This document shows, in pieces, positions 1 to 5,790 of a stretch of 6,727 nucleotides of DNA (position 1 is its first letter; every line of letters begins with the position of its first letter). The DNA lies in the NCBI GenBank assembly GCA_019310865.1, contig JAFDDL010000195.1, forward strand, positions 1 to 6,727, in the 5' to 3' direction. The notes beneath the pieces are model-generated. The model was given only the letters and a program-made list of their open reading frames with translations. It ran no database searches and was not told the DNA's origin. This stretch comes from Deltaproteobacteria bacterium (GTDB taxonomy: Bacteria > Desulfobacterota > Desulfobacteria > Desulfobacterales > JAFDDL01). Made by a program: the position numbers and the translations under genes.

Positions 1-75
1 TTTTGGTATGGACGGGCAGATGCCATGTCGTCCACCAAACCCATTCCGTTCACCCTTCAGGGAGTGCGAAAATGA
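1..75 (+). CDS. possible 3' end of an upstream gene (24 codons)
   Basis: Frame 1 is open from the window edge to a TGA at 73-75 and would encode a 24-residue C-terminus (FWYGRADAMSS... ending QGVRK). I do not recognise the family. A second frame starting at base 2 is also open for about 35 codons and is Cys-rich, so the choice of frame is uncertain. The call rests only on an open frame touching the edge and on protein-like composition. No terminator hairpin follows directly. Confidence 0.3.
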   Translation, partial: FWYGRADAMSSTKPIPFTLQGVRK

Positions 76-180
76 ATGCATTGATCATTGCGGAAGGCGC
101 TTTAGATAGTGCCCATCCATAAATGGCTAATTTTCCCGATTTCTGGATGGACAATAGATAATATGAAACGGGCTTGCCTC

Positions 181-214
181 AGATGCATAACCCACTAAAA
201 AGTGGTATACATCT
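181..214 (+). other. imperfect hairpin in the dipeptidase leader
   Basis: AGATG (181-185) pairs with CATCT (210-214), ATA (187-189) with TAT (206-208), and CCACT (192-196) with AGTGG (201-205) around an AAAA loop. The result is a 13-bp stem with one mismatch and a 2-nt bulge, ending 44 nt before the ATG. No T-run follows, so it is not a standard terminator. It could be an operator or an mRNA leader structure. An extended -10-like TGGTATACA sits in its right arm but has no good -35. Confidence 0.35.
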
Positions 215-244
215 GAAAAACAGTAACCATATTTATAAGGGAAC

Positions 245-250
245 AAGGAG
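245..250 (+). promoter_or_regulatory. ribosome binding site of the dipeptidase
   Basis: AAGGAG lies 8 nt before the ATG at 259, which is optimal. It is only 5 nt before the in-frame TTG at 256, so the ATG is the better start. Confidence 0.75.
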
Positions 251-258
251 ACAACTTG

Positions 259-1293
259 ATGGAATCCGACTCAAGAAATCAAATCATGGTTGTGGATGCA
301 CATTCTGATTACCCCATTCAAATCCTCCGGGAACGGCACGAAGGACGGACTCGGGTAATGGAGCGGTTGCACCTGCCCAATTTACGTGCCGGCGGCGTGG
401 TCATGGAAACCGCCGTTATCGGGGGCGATTTCATTATTGCCGGGATCGATTTCCGTGATCCCGCCATTGTGCTGGAAACCCTGGACGCCGTCTATGAAGA
501 TATGTCCGAGTCGCCCGGACTGTTTCGACTTATCACCAGTGCAGATGACCTTGACATGGTGGGCAAAGACGACAAGATCAACCTGATGCTCACCATTGAA
601 GGCTCTGCAGCCATCGGCGACAATCTTTCCATGCTGCGAAATCTGTATCGCCTGGGTCTCCGATCCCTGAGCCTGACCCATAACCCCAGAAACATTCTGG
701 CCGACGGGTATACGGAAGGGCCGCATGCCGGCCTGAGCTATTACGGCAGAGCCCTGGTGCAGGAAGCGACGGACCTGAACATGATCATCGATCTGGTTCA
801 CATAAACGAGCGGGGATTTTACGACATCCTGGATCTCACCGAGCAACCCGTTGTCGTCTCACACTCCAACGCCCGAAGCCTGTGCGACCATCCGCGAAAC
901 CTCACCGATGAACAGATCAAAGCGGTGGCAGACCGTGGCGGCGTTGTTGCACTGAACTTTATGGCCTACACCATTGACCTCGATGTCACCAACGCCACCC
1001 TTGGCAAACTTCTGAACCATGCGGATCATATTGTTGATCTATGCGGTGTGAACGCGCTGGGCGCGGGTCCGGATTTTGTGGATTATTTCATCGAACTGCT
1101 TATCGAGGACTGTAAGCGTGCCGGAGAGCCCGTTGAAATGGCAGGCTACGTTCAGGGAATCGAGAATATCGGCAAGATGGGCGTATTCATCGACGGGCTG
1201 TCCAGCCGGGGCTACAGCGACACGGATATTCAAAAGATTATGGGCGGCAACGTCCTTGATCTTTACAAACGGATTCTGGGCCACGATCACTGA
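259..1293 (+). CDS. M19-family (renal/membrane-type) dipeptidase
   Basis: This is a zinc-dependent dipeptidase of peptidase family M19, 344 aa from the ATG at 259, which is a usual length for the family. Residues counted from that ATG: DAHSD near the N-terminus supplies H15 and D17 of the binuclear zinc site. IEG gives the bridging E114. DLVHINERG gives H181. VVSHSNARSLCDHPRN gives H202 and the substrate-binding Arg region (R213). GAGPDF (around D272) corresponds to the catalytic Asp segment, and GGNVLDLYKRIL is the usual family tail. There is no signal peptide or membrane segment, so the product should be cytoplasmic, unlike the GPI-anchored mammalian enzyme. Bacterial M19 enzymes cleave dipeptides, some of them L-D or D-containing, so peptide scavenging or wall-peptide recycling is plausible; the substrate cannot be read from sequence. 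The gene stands alone on the plus strand and converges on the minus-strand genes with only 9 nt to the barrel remnant. Confidence 0.9.
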   Translation: MESDSRNQIMVVDAHSDYPIQILRERHEGRTRVMERLHLPNLRAGGVVMETAVIGGDFIIAGIDFRDPAIVLETLDAVYEDMSESPGLFRLITSADDLDMVGKDDKINLMLTIEGSAAIGDNLSMLRNLYRLGLRSLSLTHNPRNILADGYTEGPHAGLSYYGRALVQEATDLNMIIDLVHINERGFYDILDLTEQPVVVSHSNARSLCDHPRNLTDEQIKAVADRGGVVALNFMAYTIDLDVTNATLGKLLNHADHIVDLCGVNALGAGPDFVDYFIELLIEDCKRAGEPVEMAGYVQGIENIGKMGVFIDGLSSRGYSDTDIQKIMGGNVLDLYKRILGHDH

Positions 1294-1302
1294 CCGGGGT
1301 GT

Positions 1303-1587
1303 TTAGAAATCGTATCGAAGCTCTAACCGGATCATCGCCTCATTACCGGAAAAGGTATACTCGTCCTCGCCGTCGCCGATATATCCGGAACCGGTCAGCT
1401 CGATAAAAACGTCATACCACGGATTGTATAACAGCATCGCCGAAACAATGCCGGATCCGTCGGTCAGGTTACCAATGCCGTTGAGGCTGAAGGTAATTTC
1501 ACTGAGGAAGCATTTTCTGAACGTGGCAAAGAAAGCGCCGTAGTATTTTGACAGGTGATTCGGCTCATAGACCCCGGAACTGAATAG
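1303..1587 (-). pseudogene. remnant: C-terminal part of an outer-membrane beta-barrel protein
   Basis: Reading the minus strand from 1587 gives 94 sense codons and a TAA at 1303-1305. The frame is closed upstream by TAG at 1588-1590 and has no ATG, GTG or TTG near its beginning; the first Met is about 40 residues in. The peptide alternates polar and hydrophobic residues in barrel-strand fashion (AFFATF, EITFSLNGIG, VSAMLLYN, YDVFIELTG, AMIRLELRYDF). It ends in Tyr-Asp-Phe, the terminal-aromatic signature recognised by the BAM complex. Turn-like segments (NLTDGSG, GDGEDEY) separate the strands. This looks like the last 4-6 strands of a porin-like protein whose 5' part was deleted. The break lies just 11 nt beyond the stop of the neighbouring DUF2807 gene. 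The family of the intact protein is not certain. Confidence 0.6.
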
Positions 1588-1598
1588 CTAAATGGTTG

Positions 1599-2306
1599 TC
1601 AATCCGATTGCGCTTCCGGCTGATAAATCAACCGGCCTTGACCGTTAATGGTAAGCGCATGGGAGCGAATGACCCCATCATAAACAATACGCCCCTGGCC
1701 GTTGATGGTTCCCTTCAACTCACCCCCGTTCATAAACAGGGTCAATGTCGACATACCGGAAAGGGTCGCCTGGGCATTGGTGGTCTTGCTCTGACTGAGG
1801 TTACAATCGACGAGACCCGAGGAAATCAATTCAAAGTTTTCGATTTGGTTTGCCGTTCCGGTGATGGTTGCCGCTTCCGTGGCGGTGATTTGCAGCCCAT
1901 CGCTTTCAAAATGATCGAAGTTCAGGTGTGCTGATCCCCTTAGTTTGATCACTTCGATATCCGGACAGGTGATGCTGGCTTTAAAGGGGGCGTTTTCCCG
2001 ATGGCGACTGCGGCGAAGGCCCAAGTAAAGGATTTGGTTATCAACCTTGACAACGGAATCGAGGACATAGGCGGGAGCCTGTATTTCGATCTCATGGGTT
2101 GCCCCTCGGGTCACTTGAATGTCCCAGACGCCTTGGGAGCGTATTTCAGAAAATGCTCCGAGCGAATAGTCCCGTTTTTCAAAGGACGGATTCATATCCG
2201 AAGCGTTTCGAATGTTTCGATTTGTCAGCTCCCATGCAATGGACGCAGCATAGATCAACAGCAGACACGAAATGACAAACCAGATTAATTTATCGCTCTT
2301 TTTCAT
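1599..2306 (-). CDS. membrane-anchored DUF2807 (GIN / toastrack-like) protein
   Basis: This 235-aa protein has one N-terminal hydrophobic segment (residues about 8-24) after a Lys-containing start. The segment is either an anchor or a signal peptide that could be cut after the SIA at 22-24, which places the rest in the periplasm. Residues about 48-230 have the repetitive beta pattern of DUF2807 (putative auto-transporter adhesin head, GIN domain): G-V-W-D-I-Q-V-T-R-G, then CPDIEVIKLRGSAHLNF, ITATEAATITG, and two near-identical strand-turn units near the end (TINGQGRIVYDG at 200-211 and TINGQGRLIYQP at 219-230). It is the last gene of the ABC/GntR operon. Its ATG overlaps the regulator's stop as ATGA (2303-2306), with a purine-rich GGAAGGAAAGG ahead, so it is probably translationally coupled. 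DUF2807 proteins recur near envelope-stress genes, and a sensing or scaffolding role at the membrane is inference. No enzymatic residues are evident. Confidence 0.8.
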   Translation of the reverse strand: MKKSDKLIWFVISCLLLIYAASIAWELTNRNIRNASDMNPSFEKRDYSLGAFSEIRSQGVWDIQVTRGATHEIEIQAPAYVLDSVVKVDNQILYLGLRRSRHRENAPFKASITCPDIEVIKLRGSAHLNFDHFESDGLQITATEAATITGTANQIENFELISSGLVDCNLSQSKTTNAQATLSGMSTLTLFMNGGELKGTINGQGRIVYDGVIRSHALTINGQGRLIYQPEAQSD

Positions 2307-2689
2307 ACCTTTCCTTCCTCTTCAGGCAAAAATTTCGTAAACGCTTGATGGCGCTTGCCCAATTCGTCGATGCTGATGTTCAGAACGCTCATGGCTCTAA
2401 ATACCCTCGGGAGAACATGCTCGATAAATTCCTGCTTCTCTTGGGCCAGAATCACCGATTCGGCCTCTTTTGATACGAAAAATCCAATACCGCGTTTGTT
2501 GAAAATGATCCCCTTTTCCTGCAGGTCGGTGTAGGTTCGCATCACCGTGTTCGGGTTGACTTCCACACTGACGGCCATCTCTCGAACCGAAGGTATTTTT
2601 TCCCCCGGCGCCCACTTGCCTTCGAGAATGCTGTCGCAGATGCTCTCGCCGATCTGCAGATATATAGCCTGCTGTTTCTGAAATTCCAC
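2303..2689 (-). CDS. GntR-family transcriptional repressor, YtrA subfamily
   Basis: This is a 128-aa DNA-binding regulator. Residues 8-73 form the GntR winged helix-turn-helix: ILEGKWAPGEKIPSVREMA, then VEVNPNTVMRTYTDLQEKG, then the wing IIFNKRGIGFFV. Only about 55 residues follow, mostly helical and Leu/Phe-rich. That is the short dimerisation tail of the YtrA subfamily rather than the large effector domain of FadR or HutC types. The start is GTG at 2687-2689, 1 nt after the permease stop; GAGG at 2696-2699 is spaced 6 nt from it. YtrA-type regulators usually repress their own ABC transporter operon, often in response to cell-wall damage. Here the gene is third in that operon, and two AGTGTA-N12-TACACT dyads in the window are the likely operators. 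The regulator should therefore limit its own synthesis, that of the transporter, and that of the secreted protein at 4476-4871. The inducing signal is unknown. Confidence 0.9.
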   Translation of the reverse strand: MEFQKQQAIYLQIGESICDSILEGKWAPGEKIPSVREMAVSVEVNPNTVMRTYTDLQEKGIIFNKRGIGFFVSKEAESVILAQEKQEFIEHVLPRVFRAMSVLNISIDELGKRHQAFTKFLPEEEGKV

Positions 2690-2690
2690 G

Positions 2691-3479
2691 TTAGACCTCG
2701 GTGTCCGCCAGGCGATAGTAGCCGATAATCCAGCAGATGGGGGCGATAATCGTATGTAACACGCTCTGCATGGGCAAACGGAATATATACGAGGCGTGTG
2801 ACGTTTCCGTGGTAAAAAGCGCCAGGTCGAATTTCATCACCCGCATGATATTCGGTCCAACGTCGAAGATAAGGTTTAGACTCGATAAGGCCGCCACTGC
2901 AAAAAGAATAACCCCCAGACAAAACAAAAAAGCCACCAGCAGGGTTTTCCAGAAGGCGCCCCGCTTGAAGTAGAGCGCACCCACCATAAAGATTGAATGA
3001 ACGGCAAAGAATGCTTGAATACCGTATAGCATCGATACATTTAAATCGGGAAACCAGAGCAGATTCTTTCCGAAAACGGCGTGATCCAATCCGGCCGCAC
3101 ACATCACGGCCAGACCATATATAACTACCAGCCCGAGAAAGTACCCCAGGGATGTCAGCACCAGTCTGCCGACATACATTTCAAGCATGGAAACCGGTCG
3201 AGTAAGCAACAACCCGGCTTCACGCTCATTGCGAAGCTCCTTGAATGATCGACTGGCCAGGATGCTGCCGCCGATGAGCAATGCCGTGACAAAGATTGGC
3301 ACATGTATAATGCCGGGCATGTCCAAACCGAGCATCAATACCTTGGTACCGGCAAAGAGCAATAAGATCGTGAGGATGATAATCACACAAGGGCTGACCA
3401 CCAGGATCATCTTCCCCTTTTGCCGAATATCGTTTTTCAGAAGGTGGCCCAAGCGCCCGAAACTCAGTGTATGGCTCAT
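2691..3479 (-). CDS. ABC-2 type transporter permease subunit
   Basis: This 262-aa integral inner-membrane protein has about six hydrophobic segments: residues roughly 24-44, 57-75, 104-128, 150-170, 177-203 and 238-256. A cytoplasmic coupling stretch lies between the second and third segments (SRSFKELRNEREAGLLLTRPVSMLEMYVGR). The E-R-E-x-G-x-L-L-x-T-R/Q-P-V motif there is typical of ABC-2 export permeases, where it faces the ATPase. Its ATG overlaps the stop of the ATPase gene as ATGA (3476-3479), and GGAGG lies just upstream inside the ATPase frame. The two subunits are therefore made together, probably as a (permease)2(ATPase)2 complex. The substrate is not evident. Lipid-linked, peptide or antibiotic-like cargo is a guess from YtrA-linked transporters. 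Confidence 0.88.
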   Translation of the reverse strand: MSHTLSFGRLGHLLKNDIRQKGKMILVVSPCVIIILTILLLFAGTKVLMLGLDMPGIIHVPIFVTALLIGGSILASRSFKELRNEREAGLLLTRPVSMLEMYVGRLVLTSLGYFLGLVVIYGLAVMCAAGLDHAVFGKNLLWFPDLNVSMLYGIQAFFAVHSIFMVGALYFKRGAFWKTLLVAFLFCLGVILFAVAALSSLNLIFDVGPNIMRVMKFDLALFTTETSHASYIFRLPMQSVLHTIIAPICWIIGYYRLADTEV

Positions 3480-4327
3480 GCCTGCCTCCGTTCCCGTCCA
3501 CCCAGAATTCGAGCAATTTCAGATTTTTTATCAATCACCGCTTTAAAGAGTAATTCCAGGTCCATACTGGCATCTTCAACGTCATCACTCTCAACCATAA
3601 CCGCATACCCCCCCGGCACCTTTTCCCAGTAACAGGCCTCCTCCGGTTCCGGTTCTCGGCTTTGCAACTTTATGGTCAGTCGTTGGGAGACGTTCCAGAG
3701 CGTGTCATGAAAAACCACTCGGCCCGAATCGATGATCACCACCGGGTCAATCAGCTTTTCCAACTCTCTTGCCTGGTGCGTTGCGATGATAACGGCGCCG
3801 TCCTCCGGAGCAAAGGCGGCCAGTAATTTGCGAAAGAGGCTTTTGGACGGAATATCCAGGCCGTTTGTTGGTTCGTCCAGAAGCATCAGCCGGCAGCCGG
3901 TGGCCAGTCCGAATGCAATCAGAAATTTCTTCCGTTGCCCGTAGGAGAGCTTGTAGAGCTTCTGATGAATGTCCAGCCCGAATTCCTTTACAATAGCAAA
4001 AAACCGGTCAGAGTCGAACCGCTGATAAAACGGTGCAAACATGCTGTGATATCGGTGGACCGTTACCCTCGGCAGCTTGAATTCCTCAGGCAGGTAAAAC
4101 AGGTCCGCAAGAAACGGTTGGGGGCGTTGGGCCGTCACATACCCCAGGACGCGACATTCGCCGCCCTGGGGGAACCGGAGACCGGCAATCAGTTTGAACA
4201 GCGTGGTCTTGCCGGCGCTGTTTTTTCCCAGCAAGCCGTAAATGTCGCCCGGCGTCAGAGACAGATTCAGACCGGAAAAAAGCTTCGTTTTGCCGTAGCC
4301 GAATGTTAAGTTTCGAATCTCTATCAT
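3476..4327 (-). CDS. ABC transporter ATP-binding protein
   Basis: This 283-aa ATPase energises the permease encoded next to it. Counted from the ATG at 4325-4327: Walker A GKNSAGKT at 34-41, signature LSYGQ at 127-131, Walker B LMLLDE at 147-152 followed by PTNGLD, and the switch His at 184 in IIATHQ. The Q-loop position carries Glu (YLPEE, about 78-82), and the fourth Walker A position has Ser where Gly is usual; both are tolerated in this subfamily as far as I know. Residues 215-283 form an acidic C-terminal extension of unknown role. An upstream in-frame ATG at 4358-4360 would add 11 residues (MSNLVHSKVLT) but lies inside the operator, upstream of the predicted transcript start. The ATG at 4327 starts the usual MIEIRNLTFGYG and has AAGGTG 6 nt ahead. 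It is the first gene of the operon. Confidence 0.92.
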   Translation of the reverse strand: MIEIRNLTFGYGKTKLFSGLNLSLTPGDIYGLLGKNSAGKTTLFKLIAGLRFPQGGECRVLGYVTAQRPQPFLADLFYLPEEFKLPRVTVHRYHSMFAPFYQRFDSDRFFAIVKEFGLDIHQKLYKLSYGQRKKFLIAFGLATGCRLMLLDEPTNGLDIPSKSLFRKLLAAFAPEDGAVIIATHQARELEKLIDPVVIIDSGRVVFHDTLWNVSQRLTIKLQSREPEPEEACYWEKVPGGYAVMVESDDVEDASMDLELLFKAVIDKKSEIARILGGRERRQA

Positions 4328-4333
4328 TGTCAG

Positions 4334-4339
4334 CACCTT
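4334..4339 (-). promoter_or_regulatory. ribosome binding site fixing the ATPase start
   Basis: On the minus strand AAGGTG lies 6 nt before the ATG at 4327. It supports that start over the ATG at 4360, whose upstream sequence has no such motif and forms part of the operator/promoter. Confidence 0.65.
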
Positions 4340-4341
4340 AG

Positions 4342-4365
4342 AGTGTACTAGGTTGCTCATACACT
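4342..4365 (-). promoter_or_regulatory. YtrA-type operator 1 (ABC/GntR operon)
   Basis: The dyad AGTGTA-N12-TACACT (half-sites 4342-4347 and 4360-4365) is followed on the plus strand by AA. Over 26 bp it differs from the second copy at 4936-4961 by only two bases. It covers the predicted -10 and start point of the ABC/GntR operon, so a bound GntR dimer would block polymerase. From memory, Bacillus subtilis YtrA recognises an inverted repeat that also begins AGTGTA, which supports the assignment to the GntR gene in this operon. Confidence 0.82.
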
Positions 4366-4390
4366 AAAGGTATTCAGTGAAGCTTGTCAA
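4361..4390 (-). promoter_or_regulatory. sigma-70-type promoter of the ABC/GntR operon
   Basis: The minus strand shows a perfect -35 TTGACA (4385-4390), an 18-nt spacer, and TAGTGT (4361-4366) as a weak -10 formed by the operator half-site. An A-tract (4394-4398) sits just upstream of the -35, as an UP element would. Predicted transcription starts near 4354, giving a leader of about 27 nt before the ATPase ATG. The same layout is found ahead of the secreted-protein gene. Confidence 0.65.
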
Positions 4391-4403
4391 GCCTTTTTAT
4401 CAG

Positions 4404-4418
4404 CGGGTGTCGCACCCG
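4404..4418. other. short hairpin between the secreted-protein gene and the ABC promoter
   Basis: CGGGTG-TCG-CACCCG forms a perfect 6-bp stem with a 3-nt loop. It lies 58 nt past the stop of the 4476-4871 gene and 14 nt upstream of the ABC-operon -35. No T-run follows on either strand, so it is at best a weak or factor-assisted terminator. Confidence 0.3.
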
Positions 4419-4475
4419 AGCGTCTGAGGGTAATCCCAGGTGCAATCACCGTTTGTGCCTGACTCAATCGCCTTT

Positions 4476-4871
4476 TTATGACAAGCTCTTTTCCTGGGTG
4501 GTTATTCCATAGATCTGACCGGTAATGTCATACAATCCCATGGAAGTGTTGCTTTCCGTCAGCGACGCTTCGGCCAGTTGCTCCCAAACATTCGGCATCT
4601 CAGGGGGTTTCAGCTTTACATCTTCAAGATACTGCGTTTTGCCGGTTTTCAGGCTTTCATAGTCAAATACGGTGATTTCAGGTGCCGGGCCTTTGTCATT
4701 TGCATGGTCTCCTCTTGAAGCAACCACCGTGGTTTCGGCAATCAGCGCCTTCTGGATTCCGGTCCCGGAATCCGCAGCGGCAAATGCCGGGATAATCATC
4801 AGATAGCTTGCGATTGCAACAATAACGGTCAATGATTTTTTGGCGAATCGTTGTGATTTTTTCTGTTTCAT
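4476..4871 (-). CDS. small secreted protein of unknown family
   Basis: I do not recognise this 131-aa protein. It begins with a strongly basic stretch (MKQKKSQRFAKKS), a hydrophobic core (residues about 14-30, LTVIVAIASYLMIIPAF) and an A-F-A-A-A-D junction. This is a good Sec signal peptide cut near residues 31-33. The mature part, about 98 residues, is polar with no Cys, no lipobox and no further membrane segment. It contains a Pro-rich middle (DVKLKPPEMPNVWEQLAEA) and a Gly/Tyr-containing tail (MGLYDITGQIYGITT). The start is ATG at 4869-4871, with AAAGGA (4880-4885) 8 nt upstream; the in-frame TTG at 4875-4877 is too close to that site. It is monocistronic between two promoters and shares an almost identical operator with the ABC/GntR operon. 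It is therefore probably induced with the transporter and could be its periplasmic partner, cargo or a stress effector; all of these are inference. Confidence 0.75.
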   Translation of the reverse strand: MKQKKSQRFAKKSLTVIVAIASYLMIIPAFAAADSGTGIQKALIAETTVVASRGDHANDKGPAPEITVFDYESLKTGKTQYLEDVKLKPPEMPNVWEQLAEASLTESNTSMGLYDITGQIYGITTQEKSLS

Positions 4872-4935
4872 TTTCAATTTCCTTTCGGCTTGGGGTTGCT
4901 GAATTCTTGTTATCTTCAGTTTGTGTTTCCTCTTT

Positions 4936-4959
4936 AGTGTACTAGGTTACTAATACACT
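4936..4959 (-). promoter_or_regulatory. YtrA-type operator 2 (secreted-protein gene)
   Basis: This is the second AGTGTA-N12-TACACT dyad (half-sites 4936-4941 and 4954-4959). Here the perfect arms extend to 8 bp (TTAGTGTA/TACACTAA, 4934-4961), with a further TAG/CTA pair inside each arm. Its similarity to operator 1 includes the non-palindromic spacer (CTAGGTT shared), which suggests duplication or strong selection. It overlaps the -10 of the promoter for the 131-aa secreted protein. Confidence 0.82.
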
Positions 4960-4983
4960 AATCTTAGTTTTCCGATCTGTCAA
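4955..4983 (-). promoter_or_regulatory. sigma-70-type promoter of the secreted-protein gene
   Basis: The minus strand has -35 TTGACA (4978-4983), a 17-nt spacer, and -10 TAGTGT (4955-4960) contributed by the operator. A long A/T-rich tract (about 4986-5013) lies upstream. The motif GCTTGACA preceded by an A-tract is shared with the ABC-operon promoter. Predicted start near 4948 leaves an untranslated leader of about 77 nt. Confidence 0.65.
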
Positions 4984-5075
4984 GCATTTTTTTCATCTTT
5001 TTTAATTTTTTTTGGGATTACCCTGTTTAATAGCGAAATGGTTGGCGTGTAAGAATCGTAACCTGGCGCAACAGT

Positions 5076-5747
5076 TCATCTAACCCCGCCTTGGCCGATC
5101 CTTGATTTCAATCCTTCAAGCTCCGTTTCGATGTCATTGTCCATCGTTAAATCCTCAAACGCCATTTCGGTGGCCGGCTTCCTGCCAAAATTGACCAGTT
5201 CGGCTTCCGCCTCCATCTGCTCAATGCGGCCCTCGAGCTTTTCCATTCGCAGGACCGAATCCATGCCATCTATTCGTCGAATTTCCGCTTCGGCGCGCCG
5301 TTTTCGCATGGCCCGAATATGGCGCTGAACAAGCAGGCGCTGCTTTTCTCGAGCACCCGACAGCTTGTCCTCCAGCTTAGAGATGTCGGCCTTGTATTGC
5401 TCCACCAGGCGCGTAAGTTCGGTGAGCTCTCGGTTCAGGGATTTTCGGCGGTCAGTATGTCGCCGTTTTTCCATCAATGCTTCACGGGCCAGATCATCCC
5501 GGGCCCTTTCCACGGCCAACACGGCCCGATCTTCCCAGAGCTTAATCTTGACGTTCACATCGGTCAGCTCACGCTGAACCTTCTTGCTGCCGGCCATGGT
5601 GCCGGCGCACGCAGCTTTTATTTCCACCAGCGTGTCTTCCATCTCCCGGATCATCAACCGGATCAGCTTTTCCGGATCTTCGGCCTTGTCGAGCATGGCG
5701 TTGAAATTTGAACTGATAATATCCCGAAATCGTGTAAAAATACCCAT
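5076..5747 (-). CDS. pspA: phage shock protein A (PspA/IM30 family)
   Basis: This 223-aa peripheral membrane protein of the PspA/IM30 (ESCRT-III-like) family maintains inner-membrane integrity and proton-motive force under stress; in enterobacteria it also holds the activator PspF inactive. The N-terminus (MGIFTRFRDIISSNFNAMLDKAEDPEKL) is the amphipathic membrane-binding helix plus the diagnostic EDPEKLIRLMIREMEDTLVE block. Long charged coiled-coil helices follow (about residues 25-185). The IEQMEAEAE motif near residue 180 and the overall length match E. coli PspA closely. The ATG at 5745-5747 has GGAGG 7 nt ahead. The frame stays open 24 codons further upstream, but that part covers the promoter and is not translated. 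No pspB or pspC follows; about 95 nt later the next promoter begins. A sigma-54 promoter precedes the gene. Confidence 0.95.
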   Translation of the reverse strand: MGIFTRFRDIISSNFNAMLDKAEDPEKLIRLMIREMEDTLVEIKAACAGTMAGSKKVQRELTDVNVKIKLWEDRAVLAVERARDDLAREALMEKRRHTDRRKSLNRELTELTRLVEQYKADISKLEDKLSGAREKQRLLVQRHIRAMRKRRAEAEIRRIDGMDSVLRMEKLEGRIEQMEAEAELVNFGRKPATEMAFEDLTMDNDIETELEGLKSRIGQGGVR

Positions 5748-5754
5748 GTCATTT

Positions 5755-5759
5755 CCTCC
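5755..5759 (-). promoter_or_regulatory. ribosome binding site fixing the pspA start
   Basis: The minus strand reads GGAGG 7 nt before the ATG at 5747. This sets the start at MGIFTRF, the conserved PspA N-terminus, and rules out the longer open frame to 5819. Confidence 0.85.
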
Positions 5760-5790
5760 ACTGTTTTTATAGATTCTACTATTCTGACAT

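Noticed and set aside
72..122. 16-codon frame (MNALIIAEGALDSAHP) with GGGAG upstream
   Set aside because: It is too short to support on sequence alone and shows no link to the dipeptidase.
256..258. TTG as the start of the dipeptidase
   Set aside because: The ATG directly after it has better spacing (8 nt) to AAGGAG and is the stronger codon.
2542..3102. 186-codon minus-strand frame inside the permease gene
   Set aside because: It is an out-of-frame shadow of the permease and GntR genes, with an Arg/Ser/Tyr-rich composition and no motif.
4328..4360. N-terminal extension of the ABC ATPase from the ATG at 4360
   Set aside because: That ATG lies in the operator and upstream of the predicted transcript start, while the ATG at 4327 has its own ribosome site and gives the usual family N-terminus.
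4404..4418. CGGGTG/CACCCG hairpin as an intrinsic terminator
   Set aside because: No T-run follows on either strand, so it is listed only as a hairpin.
5319..5711. 130-codon plus-strand frame opposite pspA
   Set aside because: It is antisense to a clearly conserved pspA and has no ribosome site or recognisable domain.
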